Shown here: positions 36,349-44,270 of the stretch, in pieces | Layout of the letters: the number at the start of each line of letters is the position of its first letter | How positions within the stretch are numbered: the first letter of the stretch is position 1 | Assembly: GCF_035944355.1 (NCBI RefSeq) | Contig: NZ_DASZBH010000009.1 | Span: 62,001 to 126,000, forward strand | DNA from: Frateuria_A sp035944355 | GTDB lineage: Bacteria; Pseudomonadota; Gammaproteobacteria; Xanthomonadales; Rhodanobacteraceae | Length of the DNA: 64,000 nucleotides | Direction of reading: 5' to 3' | Translations under genes and position numbers: made by a program | The notes under the pieces: generated by a model | Seen by the model: only the letters and a program-made list of their open reading frames with translations | Databases searched by the model: none | Told to the model about the DNA's origin: nothing

Positions 36349-37350
36349 TCAGAAGCTGCGCTGCACCGAGTAGTCCGCCAGGGCGTTGAGCGCCTCGCGG
36401 TAGGACGAGGGCGGCAGTGCCGAGAGCGCCTCGCGTGCGGCGTCGGCGTGTTGCACGGCGCGCGCGTGGGTGCGTTCCAGCGCCCCGCTGCCGCGGATGG
36501 CATTGACGATGTCATCCAGCGCATCCAGCCCGCCGTGCTCGATGGCATGGCGCATCGACTGCGCCTGCGCGGGCGTGGCGCGCTCCAGCGCATAGATCAG
36601 CGGCAGCGTGGGCTTGCCCTCGGCGAGGTCGTCGCCGATGTTCTTGCCCAGCGTATCGGCGTCGCTGAGGTAGTCGAGCAGGTCGTCGGCGATCTGGAAG
36701 GCATAGCCCAGTTCCAGCCCGAAGCGGCGCAGCGCCGCGATCTGGTCGGCCGGCAGGCCACCGAGCAACCCGCCCAGCTCCGTGGCGGCGGCGAACAGCA
36801 CCGCGGTCTTGCGCTCGATCACCGCCAGATAGGCCGTCTCGTCCACGTCGGCATTGCCGATATTGAGCAACTGCAGCACCTCGCCTTCGGCGATGGTGTT
36901 GGTGGTGTCGGCCAGGATGCGCATCACGCGCATGTCGTCCAGCTCCACCATCAGCTGGAACGAGCGCGAGTAGAGGAAATCGCCCACCAGCACGCTGGCG
37001 GCGTTGCCCCACAGCGCGTTGGCGGTCTTGCGGCCGCGGCGCAGGTCGGATTCGTCCACCACGTCGTCATGCAGCAGGGTGGAGGTGTGGATGAACTCGA
37101 TCACGGCGGCCAGCTTGACGTGCTGTTCGCCCGCGTAGCCCGCGGCGCCGGCGGCCAGCACGTGCAGCATCGGGCGCAGCCGCTTGCCGCCGCCGGCGAT
37201 GATGTGGTCGGCGATCTGATTGATCAGCACCACGTCGGAGGCCAGCCGGCTGCGGATCAGCGCGTCCACGCGCTGCATGTCGGCGGCGGCCAGTTCTCGC
37301 ACGGCGGCGAAGTCGGCGGTTCGGCTGGCGTCGGCGGGCATCGGGAGCAT
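36349..37350 (-). CDS. ispB: Polyprenyl (octaprenyl) diphosphate synthase IspB
   Basis: IspB makes the long isoprenoid tail of ubiquinone from farnesyl diphosphate and isopentenyl diphosphate. The 333-residue trans-prenyltransferase has the first aspartate-rich motif LLHDDVVDESD near residues 92-102, preceded by GGGKRLRPML near 54-63, and the second, QIADDLLDYLSD, near 219-230. The ATG at 37350 (MLPMPADAS) gives the family length; the frame remains open further upstream without support. It is divergent from the MFS gene, and fits with ubiH and the ubiI-like gene nearby. Confidence 0.95.
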   Translation of the reverse strand: MLPMPADASRTADFAAVRELAAADMQRVDALIRSRLASDVVLINQIADHIIAGGGKRLRPMLHVLAAGAAGYAGEQHVKLAAVIEFIHTSTLLHDDVVDESDLRRGRKTANALWGNAASVLVGDFLYSRSFQLMVELDDMRVMRILADTTNTIAEGEVLQLLNIGNADVDETAYLAVIERKTAVLFAAATELGGLLGGLPADQIAALRRFGLELGYAFQIADDLLDYLSDADTLGKNIGDDLAEGKPTLPLIYALERATPAQAQSMRHAIEHGGLDALDDIVNAIRGSGALERTHARAVQHADAAREALSALPPSSYREALNALADYSVQRSF

Positions 37351-37445
37351 GGGCGTCCGGTTGGCAAGACGGGCGATTATAGGGCCAGGCCCGCCGCGTG
37401 CGCCGGCGCGACATGGCGCCGCAAGTGGCGCCGCGGGGTGCCCCG

Positions 37446-37451
37446 TATAAT
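37446..37451 (+). promoter_or_regulatory. Consensus -10 (TATAAT) upstream of the MFS gene
   Basis: A perfect TATAAT lies six bases before an ATG at 37458 that opens a nine-codon ORF ending on the MFS start codon. The -35 region (37423-37428) is poor, so activity may need an activator. Confidence 0.5.
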
Positions 37452-37457
37452 GGGCCG

Positions 37458-37487
37458 ATGCCTTCTTTTCCCCGGTCGTCCCGGTGA
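37458..37487 (+). CDS. Nine-codon upstream ORF overlapping the MFS start
   Basis: ATG at 37458 encodes MPSFPRSSR and stops with TGA at 37485-37487, overlapping the GTG of the MFS gene (GTGA at 37484-37487). The position six to seven bases after TATAAT predicts a leaderless start. The MFS gene has no Shine-Dalgarno of its own, so this ORF may deliver ribosomes by termination-reinitiation. Confidence 0.4.
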   Translation: MPSFPRSSR

Positions 37488-38683
37488 GCAAGCTCACCTC
37501 CCTCGAGCGCCGCAGCGCGCTGACCCTGGCTTGCGTGATCAGCCTGCGCCTGTTCGGCTTGTTCCTGATCATGCCGGTGTTCTCGCTCTACGCGAAGCAG
37601 ATGCCGGACGCCAGCGACTTGATGATCGGCCTGGCGCTGGGCGTGTACGGGCTGGGCCAGGTGCTGCTGCAGATCCCGCTGGGGCTCCTGTCCGACCGCG
37701 TCGGGCGCAAGAGCGCGATCACCCTGGGCCTGCTGATCTTTGCCGCCGGCGGGCTGGTGGCGGCGCTGTCGCACACGCTCGAAGGCATCGTCGTGGGGCG
37801 CGCGCTGCAGGGCATGGGCGCGGTGGCCGGCGCCGGCACCGCGTTGGCCGCCGATCTCACGCGCGAAGAGCAGCGCGGCAAGGTGATGGGCATCATCGGT
37901 GTCTCGATCGGCCTGTCGTTCCTGCTGGCGCTGATCCTGGGGCCTCCGCTGGAGGCCGTGGGCGGGCTGCCCGGGCTGTTCGGCGCCACTTCGGTGCTGG
38001 CGCTGGCCTCGCTGGTCCTGCTGTGGCTGATCGTGCCCACGCCCGAGCGGGCGCGGGCGCCGGCGGCGGCTAGCCTGGGCGGCGTGCTGGCGATGCTGCG
38101 CGACGGCCGCCTGCTGGTGCTCAACGGCTCGGTGTTCTTCCTGCACCTGCTGCTGACGGCGAGTTTCGTCGGTCTGCCGCTGTTGCTGGCCGAACGGCTG
38201 CACTTGCCGGCGAGCCGGCACTGGGAGCTGTATCTGCCGGTCATGGTGATCGCCGCGCTGGTGATGGGCGCGGCGCTGCACCGCATGAAGGAGATCGGCC
38301 AGAGCCTGCGCATCGTGCTGGTCTGTGTGGCGGTGATCGGGCTGTCGCTGCTGGGCTTCGCCGGGTCCGGCGCGCACGTGGCCTGGCTCGGCGTCTCGGC
38401 GGCGGCGTTCTTCTCGGCCTTCAACCTGCTGGAGGCCGCCTTGCCCAGCCTGGTCTCGCGACTGGCGCCGGCGCACCTGCGCGGCGCGGCGATGGGCGCC
38501 TATTCGACCAGCCAGTTCATCGGTGCGTTCGTGGGCGGAGCGGTCGGCGGCATCGCGCTGGGCCGGCTGGGGGTGGGCGGCGTGTTCGAGTGCGCGGCGG
38601 CCACCACGCTCCTGTGGCTGCCGCTGGTGGCCTTCGGCGCGCGGCGCATCGCCGCCGGTGCGGTGGCCGAGCCGGCGGCCTGA
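37484..38683 (+). CDS. Major facilitator superfamily transporter, YajR-like
   Basis: The 399-residue product has about twelve membrane segments and the MFS loop 2-3 signature GLLSDRVGRKSAI near residues 67-79, with a second conserved GAYSTSQFIGAFVGG in the C-terminal half. It resembles YajR-type drug/proton antiporters that are commonly encoded just upstream of ssb in gammaproteobacteria, as here; unlike E. coli YajR it lacks the extra cytoplasmic C-terminal domain. The substrate is unknown. GTG at 37484 is the start, with no clear ribosome-binding site. Confidence 0.88.
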   Translation: MSKLTSLERRSALTLACVISLRLFGLFLIMPVFSLYAKQMPDASDLMIGLALGVYGLGQVLLQIPLGLLSDRVGRKSAITLGLLIFAAGGLVAALSHTLEGIVVGRALQGMGAVAGAGTALAADLTREEQRGKVMGIIGVSIGLSFLLALILGPPLEAVGGLPGLFGATSVLALASLVLLWLIVPTPERARAPAAASLGGVLAMLRDGRLLVLNGSVFFLHLLLTASFVGLPLLLAERLHLPASRHWELYLPVMVIAALVMGAALHRMKEIGQSLRIVLVCVAVIGLSLLGFAGSGAHVAWLGVSAAAFFSAFNLLEAALPSLVSRLAPAHLRGAAMGAYSTSQFIGAFVGGAVGGIALGRLGVGGVFECAAATTLLWLPLVAFGARRIAAGAVAEPAA

Positions 38684-38707
38684 CGCCAGGGCGATTGCCC
38701 CGCGCGG

Positions 38708-39724
38708 ATGGCGCCCCCATATGCGGCGCATCCACTCCCTAGCGAAGCCGCTGCCGTGGCCCACCAGATCGTCGCGCTGATCGCCGAATACGGCCTGCTG
38801 CTGGTCTTCCTCAACGTGCTGATCGAGCAGGCCGGCCTGCCGCTGCCGGCCGTGCCGACGCTGGTGGTGGCCGGCGCGCTGGCGGCGGGCGGCCAGCTGC
38901 CGCTGGGCGGCGTGCTGCTGGTTGCGCTGGCCGGCTGCCTGGCGAGCGACTTCGCCTGGTACATGGCAGGGCGTCGTTACGGCGCCGGCGTGATGCGCAC
39001 GCTGTGCCGGATCTCGCTCTCGCCCGATTCCTGCGTCAAGCAGTCGGAACTGCGCTTCCAGCGCTGGCGTGCGCCGGTGCTGCTGGTGGCCAAGTTCGTG
39101 CCGGGACTGTCCACGGTGGCACCCCCGCTGGTCGGCGCGATGGGCCTGACGCCGCGGCGGTTCCTGCTGTTCGATGCGCTCGGCTCGCTGCTGTGGGCGG
39201 GCGCGGCGGTGGCGCTGGGCTACGTCTTCGCCGACGGCGTGGAGCGCGCGCTGGCGGTGTTCGAGGGCACCGGGCCGCTGGCAGCCAAATGGCTGGGCAC
39301 GCTGTTGGGCGCCTACATCCTGTTCAAGTGGTGGCAGCGCCGCCGGTTGCTGGTGGCGCTGCGGATGGGCCGCATCGAGGTGGATGAGCTGGCGAACGCC
39401 CTGCGTTCGTCGCGGCCGCCGCTGGTGTTCGACGTGCGCGCGGCCGGTTCGCGGGCGTTGGATGGACGCACGATTCCCGGCGCGCTCGCGTTCGAACCGC
39501 TCGCTCTGGAAGCCCTGCTGGCCGGCGTGCCCTACCAGCGCGAGCTGGTGCTGTACTGCAACTGTCCCAACGAGGTGTCCGCGGCGAAGGCGGCCAAGCT
39601 GCTGATGGAGCGGGGCTATCGCCGCGTGCGCCCGCTGCGCGGCGGACTCGACGCCTGGGTGGCGGCAGGCCATGCGACCGAACAGGCCGCGGCCGCGGCG
39701 GGCGGTACGGCGCCGGCGCTCTGA
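38708..39724 (+). CDS. DedA-family membrane protein fused to a rhodanese domain
   Basis: The 338-residue product joins an N-terminal DedA/VTT membrane domain (about 20-205; EQAGLPLPAVPTLVVAGAL near 40-58, VAKFVPGLSTVAPPLVGAMG near 129-148) with a C-terminal cytoplasmic rhodanese domain (about 228-325; VFDVRAAGSRALDGRTIPGA). The rhodanese active loop has Cys284 in LYCNCPNEVSAAKAA. DedA proteins are undecaprenyl-phosphate or phospholipid flippase-like; what the sulphurtransferase domain adds is unknown. An alternative start is the GTG at 38756. It follows the MFS gene by 24 bases. Confidence 0.9.
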   Translation: MAPPYAAHPLPSEAAAVAHQIVALIAEYGLLLVFLNVLIEQAGLPLPAVPTLVVAGALAAGGQLPLGGVLLVALAGCLASDFAWYMAGRRYGAGVMRTLCRISLSPDSCVKQSELRFQRWRAPVLLVAKFVPGLSTVAPPLVGAMGLTPRRFLLFDALGSLLWAGAAVALGYVFADGVERALAVFEGTGPLAAKWLGTLLGAYILFKWWQRRRLLVALRMGRIEVDELANALRSSRPPLVFDVRAAGSRALDGRTIPGALAFEPLALEALLAGVPYQRELVLYCNCPNEVSAAKAAKLLMERGYRRVRPLRGGLDAWVAAGHATEQAAAAAGGTAPAL

Positions 39725-39829
39725 GCGAGACCGGACGCGCGGGTGCGTGCGGCGCAGGCGGGCAACGCGGCGTGGCGATGGCGGACACGGCCGCGGCGCT
39801 CCGGGAGCGGAACGTCAATTATGATAGGG

Positions 39830-39835
39830 ATCGAG
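39830..39835 (+). promoter_or_regulatory. -10 element of the likely ssb promoter
   Basis: TATGAT lies in a short AT-rich island in otherwise GC-rich DNA, 71 bases before ssb. The -35 region is not close to consensus. Confidence 0.4.
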
Positions 39836-39906
39836 CCGCCGGCCCCGCCGGCGGTACCCAAGACGAGGCGGGCCCGCGCCGGCCGCCAGCACAGCGAGGA
39901 ATCCAC

Positions 39907-40434
39907 ATGGCACGCGGCATCAACAAGGTCATCATCGTCGGCAACCTGGGCGCCGACCCGGAGGTCCGCTACACCGGCGGTGGCACCGCGGTGTGCAGCC
40001 TCAGCGTGGCCACCTCCGAGCAGTGGACCGACAAGCAGTCCGGCGAGCGCCAGGAACGCACCGAATGGCATCGCGTGAAGCTGTTCGGCAAGCTGGCCGA
40101 GATCGCCGGCGAGTACCTCAAGAAGGGCCGCCAGGTCTACATCGAGGGCTCCCTGCGAACCGACAAGTACACCGACAAGAGCGGTGTCGAGCGCTACAGC
40201 ACCGACATCATCGCCAACGACATGCAGATGCTCGGCGGCATGGGCGGCGAAGGCGGCGGCTCCAGCGGCGGCGGCTACCGCGAGCGCCCGCAGGGCGGCC
40301 AGCGCCAGGGCGGCGGCAACTACGGCGGCGGCCAGTCCCGCGGCGGCGACAACGACTACGGCAACGCCCCCCGCCAGAACGCGCCGGCTCCGGCCGAGAG
40401 CGGCGGTTTCGACGACGACGACATCCCGTTCTGA
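39907..40434 (+). CDS. ssb: Single-stranded DNA-binding protein
   Basis: SSB coats single-stranded DNA in replication and repair. The 175-residue product has the OB fold (about 1-112) with MARGINKVIIVGNLGADPE, TEWHRVKLFGKLAEIAG and GSLRTDKY, a glycine-rich intrinsically disordered linker (about 115-165) and the acidic tip DDDDIPF that recruits partner proteins. AGGA lies before the ATG. A strong terminator follows. Confidence 0.98.
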   Translation: MARGINKVIIVGNLGADPEVRYTGGGTAVCSLSVATSEQWTDKQSGERQERTEWHRVKLFGKLAEIAGEYLKKGRQVYIEGSLRTDKYTDKSGVERYSTDIIANDMQMLGGMGGEGGGSSGGGYRERPQGGQRQGGGNYGGGQSRGGDNDYGNAPRQNAPAPAESGGFDDDDIPF

Positions 40435-40457
40435 AGAACACCTTTTTCGAGGTACGG

Positions 40458-40488
40458 AAAGAGCCCCTCATTCGGGGCTCTTTTTTTT
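40458..40488 (+). terminator. Rho-independent terminator of ssb
   Basis: GAGCCCC at 40461-40467 pairs with GGGGCTC at 40474-40480 over a six-base loop, flanked by AAA and followed by eight T residues. This is one of the clearest terminators in the window. Confidence 0.93.
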
Positions 40489-40817
40489 GCCCTCGACCGC
40501 CGGGACGTATGGGGTTCTTGTGTTCCGGGCGAGCAAGCGCGAGGCCGCCTCCAGGAATGTCGCAGCTGCGGAAACAGTCTGATGCCGAACCAGGTCTTCC
40601 CGTGCCACCACCGGCGCCCTACGTTAGAGGCCTGCAGCCGTGCGAGGCACGATGGTCCTGGCGTCAGCCGGTGGTCTGTTCTTCCGGCGCCTCCGCGAAT
40701 CGGCTTCACGGCCGGTCCCGCGGAGCCGTACTGCAATCGCTACGGTTGCACTTCGTAGAAACCACGCCGCCATCCGGTGACCGTACCGCTGCGGACGCGA
40801 CAGACAGGAGAATCCGC
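40489..40817. other. Upstream region of the pirin gene
   Basis: About 330 bases without a gene. The only notable motif is an imperfect 19-bp inverted repeat at 40732-40750 (TGCAA, nine bases, TTGCA), compatible with a LysR-type or other dimeric regulator site 67 bases before the start. No convincing -35/-10 pair is seen. Confidence 0.4.
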
Positions 40818-41528
40818 ATGATCACGCTTCGCCCCGCCGCCGAACGCGGCCACGCCGACCACGGCTGGCTGGATTCCTGGCACAGCTTTTCGTTCGCGAA
40901 CTATTTCGATCCCGCCCACGTGCACTGGGGTCCGCTGCGGGTGATCAACGAGGACCGCGTGCAGGCGGGCCAGGGTTTCGGCACGCATGGGCATCGCGAC
41001 ATGGAGATCATCAGCTACGTGCTGGAAGGCTCGCTCGGCCACAAGGACTCGATGGGCACCGCGGCCAGCATCGTGCCCGGCGAGGTGCAGCGGATGAGCG
41101 CGGGCACCGGCGTCACCCACTCGGAATTCAACTACGACAAAGAGGGTGTCACCCACTTCCTGCAGATCTGGATCATCCCCTCACAGCGCGGACTGACGCC
41201 TTCGTACGAGCAGAAGACCTATCCGGATGAGGAGAAGCGTGGCCGGCTGCGCCTGCTGGTGAGTCCGGATGGCCGCGACGGCTCGATCACCCTCCACCAG
41301 GATGCAAGCATGTACGCCGGCCTGTTCGACGGCGACGAGGCGGCGAACCTGGATCTGGCGCCGGGCCGGCTGGGCTACGTCCACCTCGTGCGGGGCCGGG
41401 CGACGGTGAACGGCCGCGCATTGAAGGCGGGCGACGCCTTGCTCTATCGCGACGAGCCGCAAGTCATCATCGCGCAGGGCAACCAGGCTGAAGTGCTGGT
41501 GTTCGACTTGCCGGAAATGCCCGATTGA
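40818..41528 (+). CDS. Pirin-family protein (YhhW-like quercetinase family)
   Basis: The 236-residue bicupin has the metal site typical of bacterial pirins: FGTHGHRDMEIISYVLEG near residues 54-71 (His57, His59) and AGTGVTHSEFN near 95-105 (His101, Glu103). The N-terminal region DHGWLDSWHSFSFANYFDP near 15-33 is a family hallmark. Related YhhW and human pirin can oxidise quercetin; the physiological role is uncertain. AGGAGA precedes the start. It is convergent with ptsI. Confidence 0.92.
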   Translation: MITLRPAAERGHADHGWLDSWHSFSFANYFDPAHVHWGPLRVINEDRVQAGQGFGTHGHRDMEIISYVLEGSLGHKDSMGTAASIVPGEVQRMSAGTGVTHSEFNYDKEGVTHFLQIWIIPSQRGLTPSYEQKTYPDEEKRGRLRLLVSPDGRDGSITLHQDASMYAGLFDGDEAANLDLAPGRLGYVHLVRGRATVNGRALKAGDALLYRDEPQVIIAQGNQAEVLVFDLPEMPD

Positions 41529-41685
41529 TCCTGCTGCGTGCGGCGGATCGGCACGGAAACCCGCCCGAAGGGCAAGCTTCGAGTTCTTAGCGGACGCCAG
41601 CTCGCCGACTGCGTTCCAACACGCACGCAGCTCGCTGGCGGATGGCGGCGGCGAAGCGGGCCGCCGGGATCCTTCTTCCCCGGCG

Positions 41686-43416
41686 TCAGCCGGCCAGCGG
41701 CGCCAGCATAGCCGCCACTTCCTCGTGGGTGCGGGCCCGCAGCAGGTAGTGGGCCTGGCGGCGCAGGTTCGCATGATCGAGGGTGGCCAGGCGATCGCGT
41801 ACGTGCAGGATCTGGCTGGGATGCATGCTGTATTCGCACAGGCCCAGCGCCAGCAGCAGAGCGGTAAAACCGACGTCGCCGCCGATCTCGCCGCACAGGC
41901 TCACCGGCTTGTTCGCACGACGGCCGGCGGCGATGACGTAGGCGATCAGGCGCAGCAGCGCCGGCTGCAGCGGGTTATAGATGTTCTCCAGGCCGTCGTT
42001 GCCGCGGTCGGCGGCGAGCACGTACTGGGCCAGGTCGTTGGTGCCGATGGCGAGGAAGTCCGCGTGCTCCAGCAGCGCGCGCACGTTGAGCGCGGCGGCC
42101 GGCACTTCGATCATGGCGCCGAGCTGCAGCTTTTCCGGCAGGTCCACGTTTTCGCGCTTCAAATCCTGCCGTGCCAGCTTGAACAGCGTGCGCACGGCGA
42201 TCAGCTCGTCCGGCTGGGTGACCATCGGCACCAGCACGCGCACCGGGCCGTAGCAGGCGGCGCGCAGGATGGCGCGGATCTGCGTGGTGAACACCGCCGG
42301 GTAGCGCAGCGACAGGCGCACGCCGCGCACGCCCAGCGCGGGGTTGTCCTCGCCGCGCAAGGCCAGGCCCGCGGCATCGGCCTTGTCCGCGCCCAGGTCC
42401 AGCGTGCGGATGGTCACCGGCAGGCCGCCCATGCCCAGCACCAGGTCGCGGTAGGCGTTGAACTGCTCGTCCTCCGAGGGCAGGCCCTTGTGCTTGAGGA
42501 ACAGGAACTCGGTGCGGTACAGGCCCACGCCGTCGGCGCCGCGGGCGCGCGCCGTGGCGATGTCGGCCGGCGTCTCGGCGTTGGCGAAGAGCCTGACCTG
42601 CACGCCGTCGCGGGTGAGCGTCGGCGCGTTGGCCAGCTTGGCCAGGCGCCGGCCCTCGGCGGCCGCCTCGCGTTGCCACGCGCGGTAGCGGGCCAGGTCC
42701 TGCGCGGTGGGATGGACGATGGTTTCGCCGCGCTCGGCGTCGAGCAGGATCAGGTCGTCGTCATGGATGGTCGCCAGCGCGTCGCGGGTGCCGACCAGCA
42801 TCGGCAGGTCCAGGCTGCGCGCCAGGATCGCGCTGTGCGAGTAGGCGCTGCCCGAGCTTGCCACCACACCGAGCAAGCCGTTGCCGACCAAGTGCGCCAT
42901 GTCGGCAGGCGCGATGGTGTCGGCGACCAGGACCTCGCCCACGCGCGCGGCGAGCTTGCGCTCCTCGCGGCTGGTCTGACGCTGCAGCGCGGAGATCACC
43001 CGGTTGATGACCTGGTCGACGTCCTCGCGGCGGCTGCGCAGGTAAGGATCGTCCATGGCCTCGAACACCTTGGCCAGGCGGTCGCGCTGCTTCTTCAGCG
43101 CCACGCCGGCGCGGTAGTGGCCGACACGCACCAGGTCGTCCAGCCCCCGCAGCAGCTCCGTGTCGTCCAGCAACAGGCTGTGCGCATCGATGAATTCGTT
43201 GACCTCGCGCGCCAGCGCGCCATGCAGCTTGCCGCGCAGCTCGTGCAGTTCCTGCCGCGCGGTGTCGAGTGCGCGGTGCAGGCGGTCGAGCTCTTCTTCG
43301 ATTTCGTCCTCGCCCAACGGGCGGGTGTCGACCAGGTAGCGGCTCGGCTGCACCAGCCGTGCGCGGCCAAGGGCCATGCCACGGGAGGCGGGGGTGCCGG
43401 AGAGGAGTTGCCTCAT
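41686..43416 (-). CDS. ptsI: PTS enzyme I (phosphoenolpyruvate-protein phosphotransferase)
   Basis: Enzyme I takes phosphate from PEP and passes it to HPr. The 576-residue product has the HPr-binding helical domain (about 1-140), the phosphohistidine domain with the active histidine in SAYSHSAILARSLDLP near residues 188-203, and the C-terminal PEP-binding barrel with GVGLYRTEFLFL near 294-305 and SLCGEIGGDVGF near 502-513. There is no N-terminal GAF domain, so this is the general rather than the nitrogen-type enzyme I. It lies downstream of ptsH with a repeat element in the 165-base gap. Confidence 0.96.
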   Translation of the reverse strand: MRQLLSGTPASRGMALGRARLVQPSRYLVDTRPLGEDEIEEELDRLHRALDTARQELHELRGKLHGALAREVNEFIDAHSLLLDDTELLRGLDDLVRVGHYRAGVALKKQRDRLAKVFEAMDDPYLRSRREDVDQVINRVISALQRQTSREERKLAARVGEVLVADTIAPADMAHLVGNGLLGVVASSGSAYSHSAILARSLDLPMLVGTRDALATIHDDDLILLDAERGETIVHPTAQDLARYRAWQREAAAEGRRLAKLANAPTLTRDGVQVRLFANAETPADIATARARGADGVGLYRTEFLFLKHKGLPSEDEQFNAYRDLVLGMGGLPVTIRTLDLGADKADAAGLALRGEDNPALGVRGVRLSLRYPAVFTTQIRAILRAACYGPVRVLVPMVTQPDELIAVRTLFKLARQDLKRENVDLPEKLQLGAMIEVPAAALNVRALLEHADFLAIGTNDLAQYVLAADRGNDGLENIYNPLQPALLRLIAYVIAAGRRANKPVSLCGEIGGDVGFTALLLALGLCEYSMHPSQILHVRDRLATLDHANLRRQAHYLLRARTHEEVAAMLAPLAG

Positions 43417-43439
43417 GGGGCGGCTCCGCCGGAGCCGCC

Positions 43440-43569
43440 GGGAACGGGGAACGGGGAACGGGGAACATGCAGTTCGCGGCGACCGGGCGTATCAGGGCAC
43501 GCTCCCGGCGGAGCGAAGGCGGCGCCGCTTGCATGGCACGGCCCGTTCCCCGTTCCCCGTTCCCCGTTC
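43440..43569. repeat. Inverted heptad arrays: four GGGAACG and four CCCGTTC units
   Basis: Four 7-base units of GGGAAC(G/A) at 43440-43467 face four perfect CCCGTTC units at 43542-43569 across 74 bases. The transcript could form a 27-28-bp stem between ptsH and ptsI. The left arm runs into CATGCAG exactly as in the element at 13890. A smaller GCGGCTCC/GGAGCCGC hairpin adjoins it near 43420-43438. Confidence 0.85.
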
Positions 43570-43581
43570 CCCGCTCTCACG

Positions 43582-43851
43582 TCAGGCCCCCTCGTCGAAC
43601 TTGCGCTCGAACAGCGCTACGACGGCGGCGAGGGCATCGGCTTCGTCCGCGCCTTCGGCGCGCACGGTGAGCGGCGTGCCGATGCCTGCCGAGAGCATCA
43701 TCACGCCCATGATGCTCTGCGCGTTGACCTCACGGCCCTTGCTGACGAGCCACACGGTGGATTTGAAGCCCTGCACCAGCTGCACCAGTTTGGCCGAGGC
43801 GCGCGCATGCAGGCCGAGCTTGTTGGAGACGACGAGATCCTGTTCAAGCAT
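43582..43851 (-). CDS. ptsH: Phosphocarrier protein HPr
   Basis: HPr shuttles phosphate between enzyme I and EIIA proteins. The 89-residue product has the active site His15 in NKLGLHARASAKL and the regulatory Ser46 in NAQSIMGVMML, the substrate of HPr kinase encoded four genes upstream in the same direction. The ATG at 43851 lies inside the EIIA gene, overlapping its end by 8 bases, so translation is coupled. Confidence 0.97.
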   Translation of the reverse strand: MLEQDLVVSNKLGLHARASAKLVQLVQGFKSTVWLVSKGREVNAQSIMGVMMLSAGIGTPLTVRAEGADEADALAAVVALFERKFDEGA

Positions 43852-44236
43852 GGTCGATGAAGATTCCCCCGCGGCCGCCGTGGGCGGCGATCTGTGCCAA
43901 TTCGTCCAGCGGCTTTTCGGCGTAGTTGAGCACGCGCAGCAGCATGGGAAGGTTGAGCCCGGACACACATCGCAGGCGCACGCCGAGCGAGGCCAGCGAC
44001 AGGCCGATGTTGCAGGGCGTGGCGCCATACAGGTCGGCCAGCACCAGCACGCCTTCGCCCTGGTCCAGCGCGCGCGCGTGGTGCGCGGTGAGCGTGCGCA
44101 TCACGTCCGGGTCGGCCTGCGCCGGCACCTCCACCGCCTCGACCTTGAGCGGCAGCTTGGGCATCACGTGGTGGGCGGCCGAGATCAGCGCCTTGCCGAC
44201 CGCCTCGTGGGTCATCAGGAGCACGCCGACGCTCAT
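43844..44236 (-). CDS. PTS EIIA component, mannose (fructose/Man) family
   Basis: The 130-residue product is a stand-alone EIIA of the mannose superfamily with the active histidine at residue 10 (VGVLLMTHEAVGKAL) and conserved DLYGATPCNIG near 68-78. No EIIB, EIIC or EIID gene is nearby, so it is probably a regulatory phosphoacceptor rather than part of a sugar permease. From knowledge of Xanthomonas and related bacteria, such incomplete PTSs report PEP/pyruvate or nitrogen state. It lies 34 bases after rapZ. Confidence 0.93.
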   Translation of the reverse strand: MSVGVLLMTHEAVGKALISAAHHVMPKLPLKVEAVEVPAQADPDVMRTLTAHHARALDQGEGVLVLADLYGATPCNIGLSLASLGVRLRCVSGLNLPMLLRVLNYAEKPLDELAQIAAHGGRGGIFIDHA

Positions 44237-44270
44237 GGCCTGGTCCAGCCCGGGAAAGTACGTGCACTCA

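Noticed and set aside
36081..36593. A gene in the spacer upstream of the ispB stop
   Set aside because: The frame mostly overlaps ispB on the same strand in another phase and its translation is low-complexity R/S/A-rich.
41595..41645. A terminator between the convergent pirin and ptsI genes
   Set aside because: CGCCAGC/GCTGGCG can pair, but the internal helix is imperfect and no U-tract follows on either strand.
43440..43569. The heptad arrays considered as a CRISPR array
   Set aside because: Units are 7 bases without unique spacers, arranged as two facing blocks, and no cas gene is nearby.
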